64,000 nucleotides of DNA from Epiperipatus broadwayi (Eukaryota; Onychophora; Udeonychophora; Euonychophora; Peripatidae), in contig JAQFVV010000013.1 in assembly GCA_028023455.1 (NCBI GenBank), positions 12,560,579-12,624,578 of the forward strand. The letters run 5' to 3'. Each line of letters opens with the position of its first letter. The stretch's first letter is position 1. Shown here piece after piece: positions 1 to 11,737 of the stretch. The notes under the pieces are model-generated. The model saw only the letters and a list, made by a program, of their open reading frames with translations, was not told the DNA's origin and ran no database searches. The position numbers were made by a program, and so were the translations under genes.

Positions 1-1620
1 AAACATTGAAAGTACAAGTGAACTAGGATTCATTATAAATATTTAGTGGAAAAACAACATTGTAGAGATTGATGATGAATAGATAGAGTGGCAATATTAA
101 TTATTCAACTTAACAGAAGATATCAAATGCAGATAATTCAGATTTATGTCCCAACAAGTTCTCATTGTAATGACAAAGTAGAGGATTTTTATATGGAGGT
201 TACAAATGGCTTTTGATCAGAGAAAACCACATTTTAAAATTATCATGGGAAACTTTAATGTTAAAATTGGTAAATAATTAAAAGATGAAAGTGCTGCAGT
301 TAAATTTGGTTATGATGATAGAAATGAGAGATCATAACTTGTGGAGTTTGCAAAGAACTTTATATTATGAATTCTTTTTTTGAGAAAAATGTTAAATGGA
401 AATGGTCATGGAAGCATACAAATGAAGTTACAACAGAATTGGATTATATTTTGATTAACAGAAAGTATTTACTTCTAGATTGTAATGTTCTTAATAAATC
501 CAACATAGGAAGTGATCATCAATTAGTGAGATGTAAGACACATGTTAAAAGTTTTTTAAAAAATCAATATTCACAGTTGATATTCCTAATCTTTAGAAAT
601 ATTCAAATGAATTTAAATTAGAACTTGCAAATTGTTTCCAAATATTAACAGATTTTGAACATGATTCAGATTTGAATGAAATCAATAGGAAGATATTTCG
701 AATTTTGTAAAGTGGTGCAAAATAGAGTTGATAATAATATAAGAAAGTATAATCGTGAACTAGCATGTAAGACAACATCTAGGTATTGAGAGGAAACATT
801 TCTGCAATAAGAAATAAAGATGAAACTATTACTAAAAAGAGAGATGATATCGTGAAATGTGTAGAAGAGTTCTATCAAGAATTATATAGCAATAAAAAAA
901 CAAGAAAAAGTATCTCTTACATAATATATCTTTTGAATTGCCTAGAATTTTAAATGAAGATGTGAGACATGCAATTAAATTTATGAAGGGAAAAGCTCCA
1001 AGTAATGGTGGAATTATAAATGAAATCTTAAAAGAAGCAGAAGAAATAGAAATTTTTTTGGCAAAGTTATATACCAAATATCTCAATGATAAAGGTGTAC
1101 CAGATGATAAAGATGATATTAAAAATTACAGACCTCGGTCTTTTATCAGTTCTATATAATTTTTACCAAAATAATTACAACTCATCTACAGCGAACTTTG
1201 GATTTTAATCAATCAAAAAAAAAAAAAAAAACAAGCTGGATTTAAAAGTGGTTTTAGTACAATGGATCATATCCAAGTATTGAGAGAAGTTATAGAAAAG
1301 ACCAATGAATATGAGTTGCAATTATGGTTTGGATTTGTAGATTAAGAAAAGACATTTAATTCAGTAAGCATTTCTTCAGTGATTAAAGCATTAAATCATC
1401 AAGGTATAGATCTAGGATATTATCATATTCTGAAGAACATTTATAAAATGCTACAGCAACAATTAGATTACATAATGATACTAAAAAAATTAATATTGAG
1501 AAGGGTGTACAACAGGATAATTCCGTATTTTCAAAAATTTTTACAACAGTTTTGCAAAAAGTATTTTGTGGATTAAAATGGGAAGCTAAGGGAGTAAAAG
1601 CAAATAGAGATTATTTAAAT
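1..1620 (+). mobile_element. RTE-type LINE remnant, endonuclease and N-terminal RT part
   Basis: This is decayed coding sequence of an RTE-clade non-LTR retrotransposon. Around 120-540 are pieces of the apurinic endonuclease domain: a GNFNVKIG-like stretch near 250, then W-K-W-S-W-K, LDYILINRKY and the terminal SDHQLVR motif (about 400-530). At 938-1160 comes the start of the reverse transcriptase (APSNGGIINEILK, then DDIKNYRPRSF). At 1230-1380 follow QAGFKSGFST-like and FVD.EK.FNSV-like RT blocks. Many stops and frameshifts show it is dead. The element is interrupted at 1620 by a hAT transposon and resumes at 4879. A 5' end is not visible in the window. Confidence 0.85.
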
Positions 1621-4600
1621 CTTTGTTTCCCAATGGGGGCAGTACTTTCCACTGGTGAATGCTGAGAAGATCTAAAAATGCACTGTTCATCCAAGATATA
1701 ATAGAGGATATTGAGGACCAGCCACTGAACCCCTTGGACTACACTTGTAAAAATATTTTGAAAAGTCTTATTAATCAATCATAAACACATATTTGAACCA
1801 ACACTTATCTTCTTAACTAAACATGTTTGGACTAGCTTGTACACAATGACATTTCACAAGTTGTAGCAAGGCATGCATTTCTGATCATGCAAGTCCTAAC
1901 AAGATTATTACATATGCAAAACACCGAATCTATTGCATATTCTGATGGGTACACTGAACATTACTATAAATAGAGTGGAAATGTTTTAAATAATAGCAGT
2001 TTTTTCGATACTCCTTCAGAGAAATTGTAAAATTAAAGTTCAGAACAATGCCTATACAGAGATCACAGTAAAAAGATAATTTATACCATATACTTTTATA
2101 TAATTGGCACAAATAATTATTGACAAATAGATAAATACCTATTGTTTTTTTTTTATTTATTATTATTATGTATTTTAAATTTTGCATAAAGATTATTATG
2201 ATGTGACTGTATTGGTGAGGCAAAGCGGCAAGGTGGTTACTAAGTTTAACAGTTAACCAAATGTCTTGAGTTCGATTTTTGACTGAAACTAATATTTATA
2301 TTTGTTTCAATTTAGTTTATCATAAAATACCTCACAGAGTTCATTTTGAATGATTGTATTAATCTATGTGGCTCAATTAACAATCGAGTTTTAGTCTGTC
2401 CAAGGTCTAGATTTGATTTAGGAGTCCTAATTAATAATGACTGTTTTACATTTAATGTTAATATCGATCAATTTTCTATTTGTCATCTATGGCCAAAAAT
2501 AATATTTATATTTGTTTCAGTTTAGTTTCACCACAAAATACCTCATAGAGTTCATTTTGAATAATTGTACTAATCAATGTGGCCCAATTAACAACTGAGT
2601 TTTAATTTGTCAATTTTGAAATTCTAATTAATAATGATTATTTTACTTTTTGTGTTAATATCGATGGTTTTCTATTTGCCATCTACAAGTATCTGACATA
2701 GGAATGATCTTTTAGGTTTTTTATTAGTAGGAGGTATTTACATAATGAAAACTATGTTATATTAAATATAAATATAATAAAATTAATCACCTTAACTGTT
2801 TTATTTACCAGACAGAACCATGTCGGATTCAAAGAAAAAATATAGACAGTACAATCAGTCACTTACAAACAAAACACTATCAATATACCTCATTTGCCAA
2901 AAAGTTTTCTCCAACGAAATGATGAAACCTTTACAATTATAAGAACATTTGATTAAAATCCATTCTGATAGAAAAAGTAAAGATTTATCCTACTTTCACT
3001 CATTCAAAGATCAATATTCAAGACATCCAACTTTGCTTGTTATGTTTTCAGTGACAGCAAAACAAAACAATTATTACTAAATCAGGATAACTGCACACTA
3101 TTGGTGAAGAATTGATACAACTGTCTGTGAGGTTCTGCGCACTGTGCTGTGCAAACCAGCATCTGATACAATTTTTAAAAATCTCATTAAGCAATAATAC
3201 AGTACAACAGAGATGAATCAATGAAAGCCCAGGATGTAGATAGTTTGTTATATAAGTTTCTGAAGAGCAGTGAATTTTCTTTGCAACTTGACAAATCAAC
3301 CTTACCAAACAATGAGGCTTTACTTTTAGCATTTATTCACTTTATAAAGGATAAAAAAATGTGCCAAGAACTATTATTTGCAAGACAATTAAAAATGGAT
3401 ACAAAAGGAAAATGTATATTTAACATATTAAAATGCTATTTTACAAAAAAAAAAGATATTCCTTTGAAAAATATATTGCCAGTTGCTAGTGATGGTTAGA
3501 TGCTACTGTGGATTTTGTCCACATTTGAAAAAGGCAGTACCAAATATAGTCACCATACATTGTGTGATTTACCGACATTTGGTGGCAAAAAACCTGAGTG
3601 ACTGCATTCATGGCTTCCTACAGTATTTACAGCAGTTAACAAGATAACAATCAATGCTCTCAATGACAGATTGTTTGGAGAGTTTTGTGATGAAAATGAC
3701 AAAGATTTCTTCATTTACTATTGCACATAGAAGTTTGTTGGTGATCCAAAGGTATGTCTAAAATAATTTTTTTAGCTCTTTGACTCTAGAGTTTTTAAAT
3801 ACAAAGATGATTCATTAAGAAATTTAATCAAGATTAAGAATGGTATAGCTAACATGACAGATTTGTTTAATAAATTTAATGAAATAAATTTACAGCTGCA
3901 AGAAGATGTAAATTTGATCAAAGCAAAGACAACTCTTTCTGCATTCATGTCAAAACTTGCCTTGTACAAACAAGCCATAAGCCAGAAACTAGTCTGGGGA
4001 TATTGGATGAGTAGGCACTAGATGGGGATTTTATGCACAAGCCTTCTGGCATCCACTGATTATTCTAGCTTGCTGTGTGTGGCAATATAAATAGTGAGTT
4101 TTGCCTGTTTTAACAACAGTTATACACAAGCATAAGAGGTGATCATGTGATGTTTATTGGCTTATACAAACAAAATGAAGGCTGAAGAGAATTACCAGTT
4201 TCCAAATCTTCCCTCAGTGGCAATAAATGATGATGACATTCTGGTACACACTGAGCATTTGAAAGAACTTCAAGAAGATTCATGAACTGATTTCAGGGCA
4301 TCCTCAATAGTTTATTCCAGATTGGGTTCTAGAAACTTCCTCAAATGAACATCAGCAGAATTGTTGCTGCAGAAGTTGAAAGAATTTTTCAAATAAAGGA
4401 AGAGTTGAAATTGAAATTAAAAAATGGATGTCAAAAATTTTGGTTTCAAAAACAAATCCCAATATTATATTCAGTTTTATGGGCTGCAGCAAAGAAATTC
4501 TTCATTGTATTCCCATCACCATATTTAGTCAAAAGGGGATTTAGCATAGTTACCAATCTATTGTCCAAAAAAAAAAAAAAAAACAGATTGTTAATAGTGC

Positions 4601-4878
4601 AACATAGTAAATTAAGACTGCTGATGACAAAAATAGCACCAAATATTGATAAAGTAGTGTCATCACACCAACCTGAATCCTCTAATAATATTATATAGCT
4701 GCATTTTTGATTTTTTGTTTATTCTACATTGAGTAAGACATCAGTATTGTTAAATTCCTATAATAAATACATCAAAAAAAATCTTTGTTTTGTAAGGTGG
4801 ATGCTGATTGAATTACTATTTGAAAAGATGGGTTCTGATCTTTTTTTTTTTAAAAAAAAAAAAGGCTGGGAACCTCTG
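1621..4878 (+). mobile_element. hAT transposon (ZBED/SCAND3-like transposase), inserted in the LINE
   Basis: The ends are an imperfect terminal inverted repeat: CTTTGTTTCCCA at the left and, read on the other strand, CAGAGGTTCCCAGCC at the right. The latter is a typical hAT terminus. An 8-bp TSD flanks it (ATTTAAAT 1613-1620, ATTTAACT 4879-4886, one mismatch), and the LINE reading resumes on the far side. The degenerate transposase on + begins near 2820 with a BED-finger-like N-terminus. It continues at 3221-3499 with the FSLQLDKST and ARQLKMDTKG blocks, then 3640-3720 (LNDRLFGEFCDEND) and 4200-4690. Stops and frameshifts make it inactive. A tRNA-like stretch near 2225-2290 (box-B-like GAGTTCGA) may be a SINE fragment. 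The transposase is further split by an insertion at 3974-4164. Confidence 0.85.
3974..4164 (+). mobile_element. Truncated monomer of the hammerhead repeat family inside the hAT
   Basis: This 191-bp insertion is flanked by a perfect 9-bp TSD, TACAAACAA (3965-3973 and 4165-4173), inside hAT transposase sequence. It starts within stem II of the hammerhead, so the first core strand CUGAUGA is absent. It retains GAAACTAGTCTGGGGA and the sequence downstream of the predicted cleavage site, ending in TGATGTTTATTGGCTTA. It proves that the family transposes with target duplication, and it is the youngest layer of a three-deep nest (LINE, hAT, ribozyme repeat). Confidence 0.85.
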
Positions 4879-5645
4879 ATTTAACTTATCCCGATTTTGC
4901 AGATAACATATTTTGCAAATAATGCTGTAGAGCATTAGGAAATAATACAAGAGTTGTCAGATGAAATTAAGATTAAAGGTAAATGTTAAAAAGACTAAAA
5001 TAATGTTCAATGGATTTTCTCACAAGAAAATAAGGGTTGTAAATGATGAGTAAGAAGTTAACAACTACAAATATCTTGGTCAGATTATTACTACAGATGA
5101 AAGCATAATGGATGAAATTAATCAAAATTAAACTTGGTTGGAATACTTTTAGCAGAAATAATTTAACATTAAAAGGAAATATGCCTATATGTTTGAAAAG
5201 AGAGGGTTTTAATAAATATATATTATCAGTTTTCACTTATGGATCTGACCCTTGGACACTTAACAGAAGAACAATATAGAGACTTCAGATCACTCAATGA
5301 AGTATGGACAGATGCATGATAGGAGTAATAAGTGTAATAAGAAGAGATCAAACATGAAACACATGAATGAAAGAACAAACGTTACTGATATCAGTGAAAG
5401 AATTAAGAGGCTCAAGTAGAGTTGGGCTGAACATATTGCTAGAAGAAATGATAATAGATGGATAGTTGAAATCTTAAAATGGATTCCAAAAGATTGTAAA
5501 AGACCTAGAAAGAGACCACATGGGAGATGGATGGATAAAATAAGGAAGTGTGTGCTGATATGGAGAAGAAAGACTAGAGATTAGAAAATATGGATTGAAC
5601 TTGGAAATTTTCATCCTACAGTGAATCGATAATGATTGAAAATGA
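4879..5645 (+). mobile_element. RTE-type LINE remnant, C-terminal RT part and 3' end
   Basis: This is a continuation of the LINE interrupted at 1620. It has a FADNIF-like YADD block near 4890, the VKKTKIMFNG block near 4990, NNYKYLGQIITTD near 5060 and FTYGSDPWTLNRR near 5230. Near 5410-5560 are the SWAEHIARRNDNRW and KRPRKRPHGRWMDKI blocks typical of RTE C-termini. It ends with a GAT-rich tail (GATAATGATTGAAAATGATGATAAT), as RTE elements often do. Frames are broken in several places. Confidence 0.85.
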
Positions 5646-6044
5646 TGATAATATTCATTAATTTTTTTTCTTATGTTTCGATTATATTATATGATCATTT
5701 TCAAGGGAAAATATAAAAGAATAATCTTTAAAAACAGATATACAAAATATGGTAGTAATGTAGAAAGAAAAAAGTACATGAATATATTGAAATAAAAAAA
5801 AAAAACAGTTCATAAAAAATAAAACAAGACTGAATATGCAAATTTGATTTATCTTTTATATATTGAAATTAATGATTCAAATTTGTAAAGAAAATGATAG
5901 AATACTTATTAGTAGCAGGCTAATGTACTAACTGTTACACCATAAGAACTTTCAATATATACTTGAGTTTTATTATTATAAAAGTGTAAGTTTAATTTAT
6001 AATTATTAACTATTATGTATCCATTTAATAATAAATAGACTTAC
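5646..6044. other. Intron sequence, no feature recognised
   Basis: AT-rich sequence between the LINE 3' tail and the RSF1 exon. I see no coding potential and no clear repeat structure. Confidence 0.6.
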
Positions 6045-6096
6045 AGGCCGGAGGACATTATCCAAACTAATGCCAACATAAGCTAGCCTTTCTCTT
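6045..6096 (-). CDS. RSF1: RSF1 exon: helix following the PHD finger (REEL/YVGIS segment)
   Basis: This 52-bp minus-strand exon is preceded by a pyrimidine-rich acceptor (ctttttcag) and followed by the consensus donor gtaagt. It completes the split Arg codon left by exon 11658-11737 (phase 2) and then reads RERLAYVGISLDNVLRP, ending in phase 0. Vertebrate RSF1 has the closely similar ERLVYVGISIENIIPP immediately after its PHD-helix, so identity and order are clear. It is the most 3' exon in the window, and the rest of the coding region lies beyond position 1. The intron downstream contains the LINE/hAT nest. Confidence 0.93.
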
Positions 6097-6592
6097 CTGA
6101 AAAAGAAAAAAAGAAACTTTTTAATTTATTACAACTTACAATTATAAAAACATATTTCAAGATATTATACTTATTATTATCTCTCTCACATGCACCTAAG
6201 CAAAATACTGCAATATGTATAATATTTGCATCTAATGAATCACTATGTTTGTCATACAAATACACTGCAATCATAAAAAAATATGTTTAAAGTTATTATA
6301 CTTGTTACATTATTTCTCACATACACGCAAACAAAATATTGAAAATGCCTGTTCCACTGATAAATGTATATGATTTCCAGTAAATAGATTATTGCCTTAG
6401 CATACAAAAAAATAATGGAAAAAAATATTTTAATCAAAGTGAACTTACTGAATCCATTACAATAAAATTAAATACAAAAACTAAAAGTGAAATCTCAGAT
6501 TAGAAATTTGGAGAGCAACTGGTCTGCATATAATGGTCACATTCACATGAAAAACAAAATGAATGTAAAAATTCTACAGCTATCTAAAAAGT

Positions 6593-7554
6593 TAAACCAA
6601 TGAACATCACATGATCACCATTCTTTATGCTTATACAAGCGGTTTACAGAGGCTAAACTTTCCATACATTAGCGCCACTCAATGCAAGCCAGAGTAATCA
6701 ATGTATGCAAGAAGGTTTGTGCATAAAATCCATATACAGTGTCTACTCGTCCAATATTGCCAGACTAGTTTCTAGCTTTTGGCTTTCATCAATGAGAAGC
6801 CTTGGATTTGGGAGCACTGCACCTACATTTTAGGATCTAATGCAACCCTCCACCAGCAATCAAAGATTTGAGTCCAAAATAAAAACACAGTAAGATTATC
6901 AATTCAAGCTCATTAGAAGATCTAGATGGAGCTCTCAGATCCAAGACTCCTCACTAATGAAAGCCACAAGCTAGAAATTAGCCTGGGAGCATTAGATGAG
7001 TAGGCACTAGAAAGGGATTTTATGCACAAACCTTCTTGCATTCATTGATTACTCTGGCTTCCACTGAGTGGTGCTAATATATGGAGAAGTTAGGCTCTGT
7101 GTAAATAGCTTGGATAAGCATAAAAAATAATGATTATCTGATGTTTAGTGGTTTAATATCAATCCTGCCCAATAGGATTATGTTAACTGTGGTTATTAAA
7201 GAAGCAGACACCAAAAAGTATGGATGCTGAACTGAGCTCAGATTTATATGACTATAAAAGCTAATAAGCTTGTATTGAAAATATTATTGTGTTTTTATTT
7301 TGGACACAAAGCTTTATAGTTAACTAATACGGTAAAAGGTGGCTGCTAAAGGGTTGCATTAGATCTTAAGGTCTAGGTGCAGTGCTCTCAGATCCAAAGC
7401 TCTTCACTGATGAAGCCCCAAGCTAGAAACTAATCTGGGGATATTAGATGATTAGGCACTAGATAGGGATTTTAGGCATAAAACTTCTTGCATCCATTGA
7501 TTACTCTGGCTTGCACTGAGTGACGCTAAAGTATGGAGAGTTTAGCCTTGGTGT
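6593..7554. mobile_element. Composite head-to-head hammerhead repeat with 13-bp TSD
   Basis: The whole block is flanked by a perfect direct repeat, CTATCTAAAAAGT (6580-6592 and 7555-7567). Its left part (to about 6865) is a minus-strand copy of the repeat. The right part holds plus-strand copies in tandem: the ribozyme starts at 6948 and again at 7401, a period of 453 bp. The first two ribozyme copies are damaged (core TTGATGA near 6810 and CTAATGA at 6954). The third (7401-7441) keeps CTGATGA and GAAA. There is no ORF. Clean flanks with one TSD indicate that the inverted/tandem composite was integrated as one unit. Confidence 0.85.
7401..7441 (+). ncRNA. Hammerhead ribozyme candidate (composite 6593-7554)
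   Basis: Stem I is TCTTCA (7401-7406) with TGGGGA (7436-7441), including two G-U pairs. The first core strand CTGATGA is at 7407-7413 and the GAAA strand is present. The stem III segment is ACTAAT, one base off the self-complementary ACTAGT of the family. The cleavage site is predicted after the C preceding TGGGGA. The stem III change probably weakens it. Confidence 0.6.
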
Positions 7555-7567
7555 CTATCTAAAAAGT

Positions 7568-9868
7568 CATTTAATCAATGATTACTAAAACAATTAAGAG
7601 AAAATTTTCAAAAAATATTACATTATGATTCAAAAAATTAAACTGAAAACAAATCAATTAACTTTTTCTTAAGAATTCTTCACTAAGACTTGAATAAAGA
7701 AAAGAAAAATGATATTTAAGTGGGTAAAACAAATTTCAAATAGGCCCCTAGAGAATGAAAGCTTCTTCACTAGCCCCCTATACATTACTCACAAAGCTTA
7801 CCAATTGATAGTTCAAGCAGTTTATCATTCTTGTTTTACGCCCCAGCTAAGAATAGCTAGATAAAGGGCAACAACTTAAAAGGAAAATGCTAAGCCTGAA
7901 ACACAAAAGAAATATCCCAATTTATCTAGCTGGAATTTGAACCGCTCTATAGGCATGGCAGACAAATATTGTTTCACCATAAAGTCATACAATGATTCAG
8001 AAAGTAAGAAAAATTTGGTCATAAGCATAATTAAATTTAAATAAAATATTTTTTTTTTCTACACTATCACTATTAATACTTACTGAAGTACTACTGATCA
8101 TAGCATGAAATACGTTTCTGAAAAAAGAGAAAACAGTAGCCCATTTAACCACTCACATATTTACATTTTGTTAAAAAATGATGAAGGTCCATGTGTGAAC
8201 TATATGAAGGTTAATCAAAATCTTCCCAGAAAAAAAGTGATCAATCTCAATAATGTCTAGATTTAGGATTTAATTATTTTTACTTTTTCATATGACTAAA
8301 AAAATATCTGCTTAGTAAATATACAAAATAATGTTAATGTGAAAACAATAGTAAAAAAGCAGTTAATTAAACTGATTGATGTAAAATTTTATAAAGATGT
8401 ACAAAAACTCATTATGCATTCTAATAAGTATCTTAGTAGAAATATTGAATATCTAAAATAATATGTAAATTATATAATGCTGCAATAAAAATTTAGGATT
8501 TTTTTTTTTTTGGATGATATTCTTATAAAAAATATTTATATGATGAGAAAGAGTGATATTTTTGGTTATATTTAGATGTATAAAATCAAATATAAAAAGT
8601 TAAGTATGGCTTTAAAAAGCTTACAAAATTTGTAAAGGAATGAAATCTGAAAAACTAAAAAACAAAAATATAAATTAGAAAAATAAATGTAAGTATACAG
8701 AAATACTGAATAAAGTTACTAAACATGATTATTTACTAAAAAAAAAATGAAGATAGTTTGTGCAAATTGAAATAAAGAATTACAAAAAATATACAGTGAA
8801 AAAGTCTAGGGATGATTAAAAAAAAATAGGAGAAAGAGAAGTATACAACTGATCTTGAGGAAAATTATAGGTATATATGTTTAAGCAGTAATGCATATAC
8901 CACATGAATTCAAAAAAATATATAATCAGTGTTGATGTGTAAGATCTGTATTTTTGTCACATAGCAATGATAGTAAAAGTAAGTTACTATGTAGATTGTG
9001 TAACTAAGTGAAAATAAACAACTTCAAAATAAAATATCATTGTCAAAACACACCACATTATTACATATGCTAATACAGATGTCTAATATGCATAATTTAA
9101 CTACATCAATTCATTAAAAAAACTGAAGCTTTAAAAAAAATTTCCTCTCTTGTGAAATTTACACTTTCATAATGTTTCTAAATAGCTTAATAGCTTGTTA
9201 ATGTTAAGAATACAAACTGCTAATTACTCTTGTGGATTTTTTAAACACAATTCGTAAAAAATTAATAACTCCAAAAATATAAACTTTTCTTTGAAAATTA
9301 AGAATATAATCAATCTGATAAGATATATTTGAAAATGAAAGATAAAAAAATGTAAAATAAAATCATTTCTCTTAGTACTTTGACAATATAAGTTATGTTA
9401 ACATTTCATTTCCTTGTCTTAATATAATAAACTTCAGATAATAAACATTAGTAAAAATAATCTAGAGATTATTCAGAGTGAATGATGTAAAGGACAATTT
9501 TTATGAAAGAGGTTACAAATGTGTTAAACAATACAAAATTTAAATCAATTTTCAAATTAAAACTATACATATAAAAAAATAAAAATTTGTTTTTATTTTT
9601 GATAAATAAGTAACTTCTAGTAAAAATACTCACTAATCTGCCCAACAATAAAATAATGAGTATTTAGCTAAATCAGATGGGTATTCTTGGTAATATCATA
9701 ATTCCCACTTTCATAAACATCATAATATTACTAGCTTCAAATGGTAATTTTCTATGGGAAGTGAAACTTTTTTTTATTAAACCAAGAAATTCTATGTACT
9801 CAAATCTAGAATAAAGATAGGCTTAAATGTTTTCCTGAAGATTTGTGATGATGGTATTTTGGTTGTAG
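7568..9868. other. Intron sequence, no feature recognised
   Basis: Very AT-rich sequence with homopolymer runs. I see no exon-like segment, repeat pair or structured element that I can support. Confidence 0.5.
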
Positions 9869-10170
9869 TTATATATTGAACTATTTCCATCATCTAATAT
9901 TAAGTGCTGAATGTCTTTAGAAAAATTTAACTTTATTTAAATTTTCCAATTAAATTCAACTATTAGTAAGCACAAAATTTCGAGAGGTTATTTTCCTCTC
10001 TTCTTCAGATGTCATTGACCTGATCAGTGGCAATATTAGCATTGGAAACGACCCTGGACTCTTAGATTCTTGAATTAATCTTAATGTAATTGAAAAATTT
10101 AAATAAAGTTAATTTTTTCTAAAGACATTTAATACTTAATATTAGATGATGGAAACAGTCCAATATATAA
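9869..10170. mobile_element. Foldback MITE-like element with ~85-bp terminal inverted repeats
   Basis: The left arm at about 9869-9955 is matched in inverse orientation by about 10086-10170, with only a few mismatches, starting TATATATTGRACT. The ~130-bp spacer is more GC-rich. On the minus strand it contains CTGAAGA, a 7-bp hairpin and GAAA (9978-10008), the order of a hammerhead core. A TSD is not obvious, and the autonomous parent is unknown. Confidence 0.65.
9978..10008 (-). ncRNA. Hammerhead-like core in the MITE spacer (degenerate)
   Basis: On the minus strand CTGAAGA (matching CUGANGA) is followed by a hairpin, GAGAGG with CCTCTC, and then GAAA. Stem III and stem I do not form cleanly: no H17 next to a good stem I strand is evident. 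I treat it as a decayed or coincidental ribozyme core. Confidence 0.35.
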
Positions 10171-11657
10171 ATACAGCTAAATATAGATTTGTTTATAGAA
10201 TGCAAATATGTGTATAGAAAATTGAGAGAAAGATAATAATTGATAATTAAACTGCAAATGTGTTACATGTGAATCAACAAAAACTTATTCATTGTATTGT
10301 TACTTTGGCCAAGAAGATTGTTTGAAAAATCAAGTGATACACTTATCAATTCTATTCAACTGGTCACACTAACATTCCTTCTTCTCTTTTATCTCATTTC
10401 TCAGTTGGGAATAGATCCTGAAACTATCAAAGACAGAGCACAGTGACAGTCAAAAATACTATATAGTTGCATTTAATGGGAATAAATACATTAATCTTTA
10501 ATTATATTTAAAGTTTAGAACTGGCTTAAACATGATAATTCTAGCATAATAAAAGAAAATGTCAAATGTGTGAGTGCAAAAAAATTTGACTGTTGTAGAT
10601 TAAGTTGTATTAATTTGATAACAATAAATACTGAACAAAGACGATAAAGAATATGTGCGGGTTTGTGGCCTAAGCTGAATGGGGAATGCTAGTTCTGTCA
10701 GAAATGGATCTTGAGGATCATTTACTTTGTTTAAATATTCTTATTCACATATTTGAAATGTATGTCATAAAACAAAAATTTTAAGTATATCTACTAAAAA
10801 GTATTATGTAATTTTAAGACAGTACGTATTTTCTTTATTATGTAAGTTGGAGTACATGTTTTGTTACTTTCATACCAATCCTGTCAAAGAAAAGAAATGT
10901 AATAGTTATTAAAAAACTAAGAACACTAGCATATACATATGAATTATTATCAGATCTAAATAAATATACAAACAAGTTGGTTTAGATTCAATGCACTAAA
11001 ATGTTTTTGAATGTTAAGTTCTATCTTGATAATTAAAAAAAGGAAATTAAAACATGGTTTTTGGAGGAAAGGTGCATTAGTTCCAAAAAATCCAAGTGCC
11101 ATTAGACAAGGATACAAACTCCTCACCAGAAGTCATAAGTTAGAAACTAATCTGGAAATGTGGGTAAGACAGCATTGGATAAAGATTTATTAAGCAGTAT
11201 CATCTAGCATCTATTTATTATTCAATCTTACACTAAGTAACTGAAGTGAGAGGAAGAGGTTTTGCTATTAATAATAATTTCTATTTTAGTGAATAGAAAT
11301 CAACAATTTCTGAAAAAGTGAAAAATTAAGCATTAAAAAGCCTTTAATATGAAAATATTTTCAGAATTGATACTTTATTATACTAGAATAAACATTTACT
11401 ATCTTTAAAAAAAAAAAAAATTATATAAAATAATAGCTACTTCATTTATAATTGATTTTTTTAAAAAAAGATATTTAATGAATTTAAAAAAAAAATATCA
11501 CAATTTATTCTGAAATGCCTATTTAAACAAACAAACAAAACATTACTTACCATTAGCAAACAAAATGAAGATAAAAATAAAAACTGAATCACAATATTTT
11601 TCTAATTAACTAACAGTAACTTTATAAAAAGCATTATTAACATTAAAAATGCATTAC
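10171..11657. other. Intron sequence with a decayed hammerhead-repeat copy near 11000-11235
   Basis: Mostly featureless AT-rich sequence. At about 11095-11235 a plus-strand segment resembles the hammerhead repeat: CTCCTCACCAGAAGTCATAAG, then TTAGAAACTAATCTGGAAAT, then the GGATAAAGATTTATTAAGCA block. The core is destroyed, so this is an old copy. Confidence 0.55.
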
Positions 11658-11737
11658 CTTTTCTCAAGTCTTTCCTTTTTCTTTAAAAGACCATCCAGGT
11701 TCTTTAATTCTTCAGTAAGTTTCTCACAAAGAAGTTT
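11658..11737 (-). CDS. RSF1: RSF1 exon: helix immediately after the PHD finger
   Basis: This 80-bp minus-strand exon has an acceptor ending cttag and a donor starting gtaatg. It enters in phase 0 and leaves in phase 2. It encodes KLLCEKLTEELKNLDGLL followed by KKKERLEK. Human RSF1 has KLLCEKLEEQLQDLDVAL plus KKKERAER at the same place. This charged helix adjoins the PHD finger, so its position in the gene supports the exon order. It joins to 6045-6096 by a split Arg codon. Confidence 0.95.

Noticed and set aside
3048-3332. 94-codon minus-strand ORF in the hAT region.
   Set aside because: It is antisense to recognisable hAT transposase coding sequence (FSLQLDKST...), so it is a shadow frame.
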